64,000 bases of DNA from Corynebacterium sp. (GCA_030531005.1 JAUMTW010000001.1:327227-391226), one strand, 5' to 3'; shown: positions 22,949 to 32,460, numbered from the stretch's first letter. The notes: a model not told the origin generated them from the sequence alone. Translations and numbers: made by a program.

Positions 22949-23748
22949 GTTTTCTTGAAGTACGATCGGTCTCCCAAACCTATCCTGACAGTACTCGAGG
23001 TTTAGAAAACGTAAGTCTGCATGCTCAACGTGGTCGTACTCTTGGCATCGTTGGTGAATCGGGGAGCGGCAAGTCTACCTTGGCGCGTTGCATCCTAGGG
23101 CTTGTCGCTGTTGATGCCGGTTACATCACGATTGATGGCGCGGATATCTCAGCGTTGCATGGGGCGGAATTGCGCCGCGCGCAGCAGCATACGCAGCTAG
23201 TTTTTCAGAATCCGCGCACCGCTTTGAATGATCGAATCACGATCTGTACGAGCTTCTTGGAACCTTTGCTGGCCTTGGAAAGTGCTCGGCGAAAAGAACT
23301 TTTGGCGGGGCTTACTGTGGAGGAATTCGCAACCCAGTGGATGCGACGGGTGCACCTAGATCCGCAGGTGCTCGACCAATATCCAGGCCAGCTCTCCGGC
23401 GGGCAGCTGCAGCGCATTGCTATTGCCCGGGCGCTGAGTACCCAGGCAGAACTGGTGATTCTCGACGAACCAACGGCCAGTCTTGATGTTTCCGTTCAGG
23501 CCAGCGTGTTGAATCTGCTCAAAGATCTACAAGCAGAACTTGGCACTACCTTTGTGTTTATCTCTCATGATTTGGCTGCAGTCCGTTTCATTGCTGATGA
23601 CATTGTGGTGATGAAAGCCGGAGAGATTGTCGATTGCTGTCCAGCAGCCGAAGTCACCAGTCCTGCCCGCAGTGCCTATACTCAGGAATTGGTAGCGCTA
23701 TTCCGCGGGCAGCAGGGCGAAAAGTGCAGCAGGAAGGTAAGAAAGTGA
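22945..23748 (+). CDS. ABC transporter ATPase, DppF/OppF type
   Basis: A 267-residue ATPase, the second nucleotide-binding subunit of the importer. Walker A is GESGSGKSTLA, the signature LSGGQLQRIAIARAL, Walker B ELVILDEPTASLD, and the switch His is in FISHDLAAV. It overlaps the fused gene by 4 bases (ATGA). The C-terminal extension usual for DppF is short here. Confidence 0.9.
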   Translation: MSFLEVRSVSQTYPDSTRGLENVSLHAQRGRTLGIVGESGSGKSTLARCILGLVAVDAGYITIDGADISALHGAELRRAQQHTQLVFQNPRTALNDRITICTSFLEPLLALESARRKELLAGLTVEEFATQWMRRVHLDPQVLDQYPGQLSGGQLQRIAIARALSTQAELVILDEPTASLDVSVQASVLNLLKDLQAELGTTFVFISHDLAAVRFIADDIVVMKAGEIVDCCPAAEVTSPARSAYTQELVALFRGQQGEKCSRKVRK

Positions 23749-23846
23749 GTCCAGTAGGAAGGCGCTTCCTGGTTCGGCATCTCCCAAGCCACCAATTCGG
23801 GGGAGTAATCCTCGACAGCGTGTAAAAGTGCACGCACAATGGAGAT

Positions 23847-24947
23847 ATGAGTTTTTCCCGCGACCCCGAAGCAATTTACGCCCCCAGCCAAAACCGATAC
23901 AAAGACATGCCGTATCGTCAAGTAGGGCAATCCGGTCTGCAATTGCCGGCGATTAGTTTAGGTCTGTGGCACAATTTCGGAGATGATGTCGCCCTACAAA
24001 ACCAGCGCGAGATCATCCGTTATGCTTTTGATCACGGCATTACTCACTTTGACCTAGCTAATAATTATGGTCCGCCTGCAGGCGCGGCAGAGAAAAATTT
24101 CGGCCGCATCTTTGCCGAAGACCTTGCACGCCACCGCAGTGAAATCGTGATCTCTACCAAGGCCGGCTGGAATAAGGGGGCAGGGCCGTATAGCTTTGGC
24201 GGTTCGCGCAAGTACCTCATGGACTCCCTTGACGATTCCTTGCGAAGTTTGCGTTTGGACCATGTGGACATCTTCTACCATCACCGCCCAGATCCTGATA
24301 CGCCTTTAGAAGAGTCCTTGCTGGCATTGCGCGATATTGTTGCAAGCGGCAAAGCACGCTATGTCGGAATTTCCTCCTATGGACCAGAACTCACCGTCGA
24401 AGCTGCTGAATTCATGGCAGCTGAAGGCTGCCCACTACTTATTCATCAGCCCAGCTATTCCATTCTGAACCGCTGGATCGAACAACCAGGGGAAGACGGT
24501 GAAAGCGTGCTCGAAGCTGCCGCCAACAATGGACTTGGCGTGATTTCTTTCTCGCCGCTTGCCCAGGGCTTGCTTACCGATAAGTATCTAGATGGCGTGC
24601 CGGATGGTTCCCGAGCAGCATCTGGAAAGAAGAGCTTCCGCGAAGAGATGCTCAGCGATGACAACCTCACCATGGTGCGGGGACTTGATACCATCGCCGG
24701 GGAACGCGGCCAGTCGCTTGCCCAAATGGCGATTGCTTGGGTCTTGCGCGAGCAAGGCGACTACGGGGAGCTCACTGTGAGCAGTGCGCTGCTTGGGGCC
24801 TCCCGGGTATCCCAATTGCGCGATAATCTGAAGGCCCTCGAAAATCTGGAGTTTAGCCGCGAGGAATTAGAGGCAATCGAAAAGGTTGCCCACGATGGTG
24901 GCATCAACATCTGGAAGGGCGCCACCGAATCGCGCGCAAAGGCATAA
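23847..24947 (+). CDS. Aldo/keto reductase, YghZ-type (L-glyceraldehyde 3-phosphate reductase family)
   Basis: A 366-residue aldo/keto reductase. The catalytic tetrad is visible: Asp and Tyr in HFDLANNYGPP, Lys in ISTKAGWN, His in IFYHHRPD. The insert NKGAGPYSFGGSRKYLMDSL is characteristic of the YghZ/Gpr branch, which reduces L-glyceraldehyde 3-phosphate and methylglyoxal and belongs to the potassium-channel-beta-like AKRs. It stands alone between the ABC operon and a terminator. NADPH dependence is inferred from the family. Confidence 0.86.
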   Translation: MSFSRDPEAIYAPSQNRYKDMPYRQVGQSGLQLPAISLGLWHNFGDDVALQNQREIIRYAFDHGITHFDLANNYGPPAGAAEKNFGRIFAEDLARHRSEIVISTKAGWNKGAGPYSFGGSRKYLMDSLDDSLRSLRLDHVDIFYHHRPDPDTPLEESLLALRDIVASGKARYVGISSYGPELTVEAAEFMAAEGCPLLIHQPSYSILNRWIEQPGEDGESVLEAAANNGLGVISFSPLAQGLLTDKYLDGVPDGSRAASGKKSFREEMLSDDNLTMVRGLDTIAGERGQSLAQMAIAWVLREQGDYGELTVSSALLGASRVSQLRDNLKALENLEFSREELEAIEKVAHDGGINIWKGATESRAKA

Positions 24948-24985
24948 AGCGCAAAAATGGTGGGGTAACCCCCGAAAAAGTTTTT

Positions 24986-25041
24986 CAAGACACCGAAAGC
25001 ATTGTACGGCGATGACCTGCATGTTTTCGGTGTCTTTCTTG
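24986..25041 (+). terminator. Terminator after the aldo/keto reductase gene
   Basis: AAGACACCGAAA and TTTCGGTGTCTT form a perfect 12-base stem with a loop of about 27 bases. The right arm runs into TTTC. Outer bases CAAG/CTTG extend the pairing. Confidence 0.75.
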
Positions 25042-25235
25042 AAAGCAAAATGTGACAGCAGCAGTGCCGTGCCCCTTCAAGTAGCCAGTGGTGTACACGT
25101 TATAAAAATTAATTCCAGTGACTATTAGGTGGGGACAATTTTTCTCACTCCGGGAACCCTTCATGAACCAGCTGACGTCCAACGAAGTACAGAGGTGGAA
25201 TGCTTTGTCAGTTTTTCTAAACGAAGGAGTGATTC

Positions 25236-25889
25236 ATGAAAAAAGGCATACTTCGAGCACTACTGATCATGTGCGCGCTCATTATGAGCGCGTGCGTACA
25301 GGCCCTCGACGCTGAAGACACCGGCTGGTCACTTGGCCAGGCATATAAGGCCAAGCAGGTCAAAACAGGGTCCTCAGGTCCGACAATCACTTTTGTCATC
25401 GACAAGCAGGGGAACACTCGGATTGAATTCTGCAATTTCTTTACCATTACCGAGCTCTACGAACTAGGTTTTGAACGCGAGATAGCCGCGGCTGGTGGCG
25501 ATCCAAATGATACGACTACCCCAACATGCCTGTACCAGAAAATTGACGGCAATATCCCTCAGGGCTGGGACCCCTTCGAGGATCTCGCTACCGAAGAAAG
25601 AGAATTTGTGCGCGTGGGGCTTTATGAGCAGGTTTGGGAGGAACTCAGCAATTCCGTACTTGAAGATTCCGCGGATACTGCCTTCCGCCCGGATGTACAG
25701 CTGGTCAGCGGTAGCGGGGGATACACCTCACCCTGCGAGCTCAACACCATAACGCACACTACGACCTTGGATGAATACCATCAGATCCTTCATGAATTTT
25801 GTGAGAAGCCCCGTAAGTATATTTCTGGCGGTACGTCCTCGCCGATGATGCCCGAAGCCCGCCGGACATCACACTTGGAAAATCCCTGA
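25236..25889 (+). CDS. Putative secreted lipoprotein, DUF3558-like
   Basis: A 217-residue protein with a short signal peptide and lipobox LIMSAC (Cys 20), so exported and lipid-anchored. The mature protein has spaced cysteine pairs (EFCNFF, PTCLYQ, SPCELN, HEFCEK) that suggest disulfides, an arrangement resembling the DUF3558 lipoproteins of actinobacteria. GAAGGAG lies 7 bases before the ATG. It is followed by a decayed relative and a second intact lipoprotein gene, then the PPE-like gene, so a shared extracellular role is likely. Function unknown. Confidence 0.65.
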   Translation: MKKGILRALLIMCALIMSACVQALDAEDTGWSLGQAYKAKQVKTGSSGPTITFVIDKQGNTRIEFCNFFTITELYELGFEREIAAAGGDPNDTTTPTCLYQKIDGNIPQGWDPFEDLATEEREFVRVGLYEQVWEELSNSVLEDSADTAFRPDVQLVSGSGGYTSPCELNTITHTTTLDEYHQILHEFCEKPRKYISGGTSSPMMPEARRTSHLENP

Positions 25890-26022
25890 TACGACGACAA
25901 ATACACCCGGTAAAGGGATCGGGAAAATTTTTCGTCAAAAAAATTTGGAAATTTTGGAACCCCTTGAAGCTGTTAAGGAGTCCAACCATGTAGCCCTCGA
26001 AAACTAGGAAAGGAAGGTCGCC

Positions 26023-26337
26023 ATGTATCACGTACGCAGGCTCGGCATGCTTATTACGATATCGCTATTGTTGGCAGGTTATAGTACCTCTAACGATCCA
26101 CCAGTCAAAGAGCTCTCCGCTGTAGAAATTCTCGAAGAGTCTTCTGCTATGGGCAACCTCGCTACCAAGAGTCAATCGCTTTTACATGAGGAAAGCTTGC
26201 ATGCCATTGCGCTAGGTGACCACATCGATGGCGCCGCTTCAGTAGGCCTTGAAAAGCGCACCTTGCCACAGCGGCCTCGCGAAGTTGCTACCACCGTTTT
26301 TACTCACACGGACTGCCCTCTTGAAAGCAATCTATGA
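26023..26337 (+). pseudogene. Decayed lipoprotein gene
   Basis: The frame begins with a good Shine-Dalgarno (GGAAGG) and a signal peptide (RRLGMLITISLLLAGYST), but the lipobox cysteine is Tyr (TAT for TGT), and the frame stops after 104 residues, half the length of its neighbours. It resembles the start of the flanking lipoproteins only in layout. The 330 bases that follow, up to the next gene, contain short broken frames with no start or stop pattern of a real gene, consistent with the lost C-terminal part. Confidence 0.5.
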
Positions 26338-26666
26338 TAGCCGCGCAAACTCATTCGGCTGCGCTGATGGAAAGCGACGTTGGGCTTACCCGCGTAATTT
26401 ATCCCAATCGTATTGGTGATACTCCGCAATTGTGTACAGGGACAATTGCCTTCATGGAGTTTTCACACCCAATATCTACCCAGGAGGGAATCCTTCATGA
26501 CTCTTTACATGAAAAAGATTGATCTTCTTGACGAAAGAGATGTCCTGCTCAACCGCGGTGACCACTCTACCCACAGCCGTATCCTGCATCCCTCAATGAA
26601 GTGGATGCCACCAGAAGATTCAGCCTCGCACGAGCACTCAGGCAATACATTTCACTGGAGGTCACG
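26338..26666. other. Probable gene debris between lipoprotein genes
   Basis: This stretch holds several overlapping short frames (for example from 26334 and 26413) but none with both a ribosome-binding site and a recognisable product. It is most easily read as the remains of the lipoprotein gene that starts at 26023. Confidence 0.35.
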
Positions 26667-27284
26667 ATGCCCACTCTGCGGATATTAGTCGGCGGTCTGC
26701 TCCTCGTTCTAGGACTTACTGCCTGCTCGAGCGTTGAGCAACCCCAGGATCAGTCACCACCGGTTACTGCTGCTGCACAGCGGGCAACCGCACAGTTGGG
26801 CGCTGCAGGAGCTGATGATCGTCCCCGCTTGCGCGATGCAGCCTTTAAGGACATCGTCATGTGTGACTACCTCACTGATGAGATGCTCATAGGTACTGGA
26901 TATCGGCTTGCTACAGAAGAAGTCGAAACTCTCGAGATAGAACCAGAAGCCTGTTTTCTCAGACGTGATGACAGTGAACTTACAGCGGAAGAATATCTGC
27001 TCATTGCGGACAAGTTTCTAGATGTCGTAACTGTCTTCGCAGTTCCGCGCAAGTGGGAAGAAATCGAGGAGCGGGTGAATGTCGATCCAACCTTTAGCTC
27101 AGCAATCTATCCAGAGATGCGGGTGTTTACAGATACCGAGGATGGTATAGCGGATTGTAATTCAGCCATTGCAGTGCACTTTGGTCAATTGATTGTTTCT
27201 TCGCAGGAAGCCTTTGCCGAACTTGGTCATACCTGTCAGCGTGCAGTCGAAATGATGGAAAAACTCTATCCAGAAATTTATTGA
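26667..27284 (+). CDS. Putative secreted lipoprotein, DUF3558-like
   Basis: A 205-residue protein with signal peptide and lipobox LGLTAC (Cys 20). The mature part has cysteines in VMCDYL, EACFLR, IADCNS and HTCQRA, spaced as in DUF3558-type lipoproteins, with a C-terminal helix (CQRAVEMMEKLYPEIY). The ATG at 26667 follows GGAGG; an upstream frame from 26601 would bury the signal peptide. Only 9 bases separate it from the PPE-like gene, so the two are co-transcribed, as DUF3558 and PPE-like genes are in some related actinobacteria. Confidence 0.68.
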   Translation: MPTLRILVGGLLLVLGLTACSSVEQPQDQSPPVTAAAQRATAQLGAAGADDRPRLRDAAFKDIVMCDYLTDEMLIGTGYRLATEEVETLEIEPEACFLRRDDSELTAEEYLLIADKFLDVVTVFAVPRKWEEIEERVNVDPTFSSAIYPEMRVFTDTEDGIADCNSAIAVHFGQLIVSSQEAFAELGHTCQRAVEMMEKLYPEIY

Positions 27285-27293
27285 GGGGAGAAA

Positions 27294-29093
27294 ATGAAAC
27301 TACAAATAGATGAGAGCAATTTACTTGCTTGTACAAAGCAACTTGCTGCCCTAACAATTGAAATGCATGCTGTGCGCAAAGGGGCTTTGATCTCACACCT
27401 CACTGGGGCATACTCCGCAATCCCACAGCTTCAAGCTCTTGCTGGAGCGCACGCGGTCGCTTTAGTCGGTGGATCAGGATCCGCGCGATCAGTCCTGGAT
27501 TCTTATCATCGTCAATTGTATTGGGCTGTCCAGGCGATGCGGAGCACAGTCAACTCACTGCTGGGACAAAACGCCTTCGTTGCCAGGGGGCTCGATATCG
27601 CCGATGAAGGCGGATTACCTGGAGGTGATGCCGTGATCTTCCCGCCTAGACCAGCCACGAACTACGGAGCTTTCCCATTTATGGTGGTTCCGAAGGCATT
27701 GAATCTCACCTTGGAGCAAATGGCTGCGGCATTTGCAGTCACTGATGATACCGCGGTGGCGTCGGCAGTGAGTTCATGGGCATCTTTGGCAAAAAATATA
27801 GCAACTGTTGCCGGGCAATTAGAGACGTTAACGGCTGATATCGCAACGCACAATCATGGAGCTCCAATTTCAGCCGCTATGAAACGTATTCACGAGATTG
27901 CTCGCCATGGGGAGATTTTTTCCGGTAATGCAGCTGCCATGGCAACATACGTGGGACAAATCGAAACGATTAAGACCACTCATCATCCAATGGTCACGGC
28001 TGCTCTCGCCCAGGCACAAACAATCATGGAGCCGGAAGCTCGTGTGGCATTCGAAGCAGCAGAGGTTGCGGCTTTGAATGCCTCACTTACGGCTGCGATG
28101 CCTGCGGCAATCCCACCGTTTAGGGAGTTGATGACTTTCCATGAGTCTATTGGCACTTTGGGCAGTACTGCAGTTTTGGGCATGGACGCTATTGCGAAAC
28201 AGCAGAAGTCTAAGGCCCGGCAATATGCCGGCATGGTGGGTCAAGTAGTAAATAACGAGGCAGGAAGTGTCGCGACATTGAGTCAAGCTCAAGATGCTGT
28301 GGCGCGCACCTATGTTAGGAGTATTGATGATGTCGCCACGAGTGCTGCCAGCGTGAGCAGTCCAGCTGATGCTGCACAGTTGGCAGCTGCACGTAGTGGC
28401 CATGTTGCATCTCCAGCGGGGATGGGTGGTAGCAGCTCCGGAATGCCGGGTAATTACATGAACCTGAGCCAGGCAGGAGCTTCCAGTCCGATGCGTCCTA
28501 GCGGTATGGCGGCGCTATCCGGAATGACAAGTGGGGGTACCAGTGGTATCACCGGAACAAATCCAGCAAATAGCCGCGTGAGTGGCGTGAATGGGGGTGG
28601 AACGTATGGAAGTTTGGGTAAGTCTGGAGTTTCAGGAGCACAAGCAATGCGCGCCGGCATGCTGGGGTCCAGTATTCATTCCGCGGGACTTGGCGGCGGG
28701 GCAAGAACTCGTGGTACCAGTTTCGGCGCCACCCAGCTCGGTGGTTACAAAAATAGCGGCTCACAAATTCACTTGCGTGGTTTACCTGTGGTTTCGGGAT
28801 CAAAGTCCATCTTGACCCCACCAATTGCTGGGACCGCTGCCGGTAGTCCTGGTGGAGTAGGTGCTGCTGGTGGGGGAACGAGTGCTGGCAGTGGCAATGC
28901 TGCGATGACAGGTCGAGGTGCCATGATGATGAGTCCGGCTAATTCAAAAGAAGAAAAAGGAGCCTCTAAAGTCCGTTCTGTGATTACCGAGGTAGAAAGA
29001 GATGCGAATCTCAAGGCCCTCGTAGGTCGGAAAGAACCAGTAGTACCAGACACGATTGGTGCTTGGGCGCGTGAGCCTGCAGCAGCTAGCTAA
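27294..29093 (+). CDS. Ala/Gly-rich protein resembling PPE/EspB-type T7SS substrates
   Basis: A 599-residue protein. Residues 1–350 are alanine-rich and mainly helical, without a signal peptide or membrane segment. Residues about 365–555 are a Gly/Ser/Met-rich low-complexity region. The last 45 residues form a separate segment (KVRSVITEVERD, then PDTIGAWARE) of the kind that ends PPE-like proteins in nocardial and corynebacterial genomes. Helical N-domain plus disordered Gly-rich tail fits substrates of mycolata type VII secretion, but a clear WxG or PPE motif is not visible, so this is an inference. GAGGGGAG precedes the ATG. Confidence 0.45.
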   Translation: MKLQIDESNLLACTKQLAALTIEMHAVRKGALISHLTGAYSAIPQLQALAGAHAVALVGGSGSARSVLDSYHRQLYWAVQAMRSTVNSLLGQNAFVARGLDIADEGGLPGGDAVIFPPRPATNYGAFPFMVVPKALNLTLEQMAAAFAVTDDTAVASAVSSWASLAKNIATVAGQLETLTADIATHNHGAPISAAMKRIHEIARHGEIFSGNAAAMATYVGQIETIKTTHHPMVTAALAQAQTIMEPEARVAFEAAEVAALNASLTAAMPAAIPPFRELMTFHESIGTLGSTAVLGMDAIAKQQKSKARQYAGMVGQVVNNEAGSVATLSQAQDAVARTYVRSIDDVATSAASVSSPADAAQLAAARSGHVASPAGMGGSSSGMPGNYMNLSQAGASSPMRPSGMAALSGMTSGGTSGITGTNPANSRVSGVNGGGTYGSLGKSGVSGAQAMRAGMLGSSIHSAGLGGGARTRGTSFGATQLGGYKNSGSQIHLRGLPVVSGSKSILTPPIAGTAAGSPGGVGAAGGGTSAGSGNAAMTGRGAMMMSPANSKEEKGASKVRSVITEVERDANLKALVGRKEPVVPDTIGAWAREPAAAS

Positions 29094-29227
29094 GTCACAA
29101 ATTATAATTACCTTCAACCAACTAAACGGCTCCCCGTTCGTTAGACTGAGAAATCAAAATCCAACGAGCGTGGAGTCGTTCATCGTAGAGCCTGGGGCTG
29201 CACGCTGTGCGCATATTGCACAAATCT

Positions 29228-30295
29228 CTACAAGGGGTTACGCACAACTTCTCCTAAAGGTACAGGTCCCGGTGCAACCCCATGAGCACCAAAGGCGCTA
29301 CCTCCCAAATGTTCGCGATGATGTGGGGATTCGATAGCATGCATATCAGGGCCGAGAGGCACAATCCCAGTGGGATTAATCTCGTGGTGCACGATGTAGT
29401 AGTGCTGCTTGATCTCCTGAAAATCCGTGGTATCGCCAAAGCCTGGGGTCTGGTAGAGGTCGCGCAGATAGCCCCATAGGTTCGGCATTTCGGTCAAGCG
29501 ATTACGGTTGCACTTGAAGTGCCCGTGATAGACAGGATCAAAGCGCACCAAGGTGGGGTAGAGATAAATATCAGCCAACGTGATTTGTTCACCGACCATG
29601 TAGCGGTGCGTACCTAAATGTTCTTCAAGGCGATCGAGCGCTGCCCACAGGCGCTCGAATGCGGCATTGTAGGCTTCCTGGTCGCCAGCGAAGCCGCAGC
29701 GGTACACCCCATTATTGATCTCCTTGTAGAGCCATGTGCTCCAGGAGTCTATTTCTGCGCGCATCTCCGTGGGATAGAGATCGGGTGCGCCGGGACGAGT
29801 ATATTGGCCCCACTGGGTGGCGAGGTCGGGAACAATATGATGGAAATTGTTGGTGACAACCTTACCGGTGGTTTCATCCACGATGGCAGGAACCGTAATG
29901 CCGCGAGGATAATCCGGGAAGCGCGCAAAATAGGCATCTTGGAGGCGCGGAATCTTTAACACTGGGTCCAATCCATCTGGATCTAGGTCAAAAGTCCAGG
30001 AGCGCACGTCGTGGGTAGGTGCGGCGAGTCCTAGGGAAATGACATCTTCTAAGCCCATCAACCGACGGGTGAGTATTGCTCGGTGCGCCCAGGGGCATGC
30101 ACGTGCACCGACCAGCCGGTAGCGATGCGGGGTAACTGGCCATACTGTGGTGTCGTCAGGGGTGTCATCAAGGGGGTTATCGCCTTGGAAATGTAGTTCG
30201 CTGCCGCTAGTGCGTATGCGATCGTTGATATAGCGAGTATCGCGTTTGAAAGCGCCCGACTTTGCTGCGTTTTGAGCAGAACCATAGGTTGACAT
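29228..30295 (-). CDS. Glutathionyl-hydroquinone reductase-like (Xi-class GST family) protein
   Basis: A 355-residue protein of the YqjG/ECM4 family, with the catalytic cysteine in RACPWAHR (about residue 67) and the C-terminal GST domain (GEQITLADIYLYPTLVRFD). Such enzymes reduce S-glutathionyl-hydroquinones; corynebacteria make mycothiol rather than glutathione, so the natural thiol may differ. The ATG at 30293–30295 is chosen because TAAAGT lies 7 bases upstream with no Shine-Dalgarno (leaderless pattern). Confidence 0.85.
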   Translation of the reverse strand: MSTYGSAQNAAKSGAFKRDTRYINDRIRTSGSELHFQGDNPLDDTPDDTTVWPVTPHRYRLVGARACPWAHRAILTRRLMGLEDVISLGLAAPTHDVRSWTFDLDPDGLDPVLKIPRLQDAYFARFPDYPRGITVPAIVDETTGKVVTNNFHHIVPDLATQWGQYTRPGAPDLYPTEMRAEIDSWSTWLYKEINNGVYRCGFAGDQEAYNAAFERLWAALDRLEEHLGTHRYMVGEQITLADIYLYPTLVRFDPVYHGHFKCNRNRLTEMPNLWGYLRDLYQTPGFGDTTDFQEIKQHYYIVHHEINPTGIVPLGPDMHAIESPHHREHLGGSAFGAHGVAPGPVPLGEVVRNPL

Positions 30296-30414
30296 GTCAA
30301 CTACTTTAGGTGTTCGAACACTCTTACGCAAGGTGTCCTGTGGCTTTGTTAGAGTAAACCCCGAGAAAAACAATACTCTCGCATTCTGCCCTCACCCCGA
30401 AGGATTCCCTACCC

Positions 30415-31164
30415 ATGGCACGTCGCGGCGCATCCAAATCTACTTCACACACGATTCTCTTGCTCATCGTGGTTTTAGGACTCATCGCAATCGGTGGGCT
30501 GTTGAATACTGAATACTTCGAGGAGAGCGAGTTCAGTAGGGGAGATGACACCACCTTCGCTCCGCACCAAGATGGTGAAATCGTGGCAATCACCCAAGCC
30601 AACGGGGAGGTGCTCGCAGAATTGGTCTTGCAAGATTATGTGGTAGAAATTGCCCCCTATGATCGTGATGCCTTCGGTCAGGCCTGGAGCGATAATGTGG
30701 ATGTGGAATTCGGCCACAATGGCTGCGATACCCGTAATGACATCTTGTCCAGAGATCTCACTAATATTGTCTACCGCGAGAACACGAATGACTGCGTGGT
30801 ATTAAGTGGTGACTTCGTAGATGTTTACTCCTTTGATGCGTTCCGCTTTGAGCGTGGGCAACAAACCTCTTCGCTGGTGCAAATTGACCATGTCGTTCCT
30901 CTCGCTGATGCCTGGTATTCGGGAGCGCACGCCTGGGATGCCGATACGCGCCGCAACTTTGCCAATGACCCGATTAACCTTCAGGCGGTCACGAGTCATC
31001 AAAACCAGAGTAAAAAAGCTCTCACCGCGGATCGATGGCTGCCAGAAAATGTGCAGTATTGGTGTACCTATGTCACCAGACAAGCCATCATCAAGCGTGA
31101 CTACAACCTCACTGTAACCCAAGCTGAGGCGGCGAAGTTCAACGAAATTCTAGCCTCCTGCTAA
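30415..31164 (+). CDS. Secreted or membrane-anchored HNH endonuclease family protein (DUF1524-like)
   Basis: A 249-residue protein with an N-terminal hydrophobic segment (residues about 13–30) serving as signal or anchor. The nuclease core is QIDHVVPLADAW (His of the HNH) followed by DPINLQAVTSHQNQSKKALT, as in the GmrSD C-terminal/DUF1524 family of exported actinobacterial nucleases. A disulfide may form between CDTRND and NDCVV. Probably degrades extracellular DNA. GAAGGA lies upstream of the ATG. Confidence 0.85.
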   Translation: MARRGASKSTSHTILLLIVVLGLIAIGGLLNTEYFEESEFSRGDDTTFAPHQDGEIVAITQANGEVLAELVLQDYVVEIAPYDRDAFGQAWSDNVDVEFGHNGCDTRNDILSRDLTNIVYRENTNDCVVLSGDFVDVYSFDAFRFERGQQTSSLVQIDHVVPLADAWYSGAHAWDADTRRNFANDPINLQAVTSHQNQSKKALTADRWLPENVQYWCTYVTRQAIIKRDYNLTVTQAEAAKFNEILASC

Positions 31165-31244
31165 GCAGGTTTGCATGAGTAATTGTTTCGGCACGCCGCA
31201 AACCTTGGCCCCCATATTCAATAGATTTGCGTAGGGTATTAAGT

Positions 31245-32426
31245 ATGACTGACAAAAAACAACCAGATCGCGTGAGCGATTTCGACGAAGACGTACCGGC
31301 TTTTACTGCCGAAGATAAGCAGCGTGCTGAAGCGCGAGCTGCTGCCGAGGCTGCAGCGAAAGCCAAAGAAGCAAAACAAAAGACTAGAGCTGCTGAGCCG
31401 GACAAGGATGATAATGCCACAATCGCCTTTGATGCACAGCAGGCGGAGGCAGCCGCAACCGCGTCAAAGGAGGCTGCAAAGCCAGCGCCAGAGATGCAAT
31501 CTAAAGCTACTCCGAGTGCGTATGATCGTTATAAGCGTGCCCAGCCGCAGCGGATCCCGGCAGCAAGCCGTCAGCCGGTAAAAATTAATCCTGAAGAAGC
31601 AGCCGCCCCAACTGAGGTGGTAGCTCCTGAAGAGACGATCGCTTTCGACCGTGACGAGCTCCATCAAGTTGTTACAGAGCGCAATACTCCTGCTGCCTCA
31701 GCGCCGACCGACGTGGTTGCGGGCAAATATGAAAGCGAGCCTTTAGCAGAGCCTTTAGCATATGATGACCGAGACTTCGCACCTGCGGCAGGGGCGACTG
31801 CGAGCGTGCCTACGTTAGAATCCGCGCCGGAGGAGTCCACGCAATTCGATGCTGCAAACCCGGCAGCTGAAGAACAGTCCTATGATTATGTGGCAATCGA
31901 AAAGCATGCCCGCGGCACTATTGACTTCGGTATCTTCATCTTGCGCCTTTTCTTAGCGGCCTGGTTGATCCTCGATTCCATCGCCATCTTTTTCTCCTTC
32001 GGCGCTCACGAGGGGGTTTCAGGTCTTGAAGCAGAATTCATTCTGCGTGGCTATCAGCAAGCTGAACTCCTTGCCATTTTGGTCCCATCCTTCGAATTAG
32101 CTGCCGGTATTTTCTTGCTTTGCGGTGTCCTAAGTCCGCTAGCAGCGGCAGTGGCGGTAGCCGTCACTGGCTGGAATTTCCTGGATACGCTCAATACCAC
32201 CGCTGAGATCGACATCTGGCAGCTGGATGGGCAATTGCTTGCGAGCTGGATCCTCCTGCTGATTGCAATAGCTATCCAATTCACTGGTCCAGGACGTATC
32301 TCGGTAGATACCAACCGTTCTTGGGTGAACCGTCCGCTGGCGAGTGCCTGGATTTTCTTCTTACTTGGCCTCGCTGGTGCTGCAGCCTTGTGGTGGTATG
32401 GAGCTGGCGACAATCCAATCTCCTAG
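31245..32426 (+). CDS. DoxX-like membrane protein with long Ala/Glu-rich N-terminus
   Basis: A 393-residue protein. The first 230 residues are charged, Ala/Glu-rich and probably disordered, with recurring T-I-A-F-D-like motifs (ATIAFDAQ, ETIAFDRD, STQFDAAN). The last 160 residues are a DoxX-type four-helix membrane domain (FILRLFLAAWLILDS; ELAAGIFLLCGVLSPLAAAVA). The ATG at 31245 has TAGGGT 7 bases upstream and no Shine-Dalgarno. The partner and function are unknown; some DoxX proteins act in quinone or thiol redox. Confidence 0.72.
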   Translation: MTDKKQPDRVSDFDEDVPAFTAEDKQRAEARAAAEAAAKAKEAKQKTRAAEPDKDDNATIAFDAQQAEAAATASKEAAKPAPEMQSKATPSAYDRYKRAQPQRIPAASRQPVKINPEEAAAPTEVVAPEETIAFDRDELHQVVTERNTPAASAPTDVVAGKYESEPLAEPLAYDDRDFAPAAGATASVPTLESAPEESTQFDAANPAAEEQSYDYVAIEKHARGTIDFGIFILRLFLAAWLILDSIAIFFSFGAHEGVSGLEAEFILRGYQQAELLAILVPSFELAAGIFLLCGVLSPLAAAVAVAVTGWNFLDTLNTTAEIDIWQLDGQLLASWILLLIAIAIQFTGPGRISVDTNRSWVNRPLASAWIFFLLGLAGAAALWWYGAGDNPIS

Positions 32427-32460
32427 AAAAAGGTAGAACATAGCCCACAAACAAAAAAAA

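Noticed and set aside
25236..29093. A type VII secretion gene cluster
   Set aside because: No EccB, EccC, EccD, mycosin or EsxA/B-like genes are present; only possible substrates and lipoproteins.
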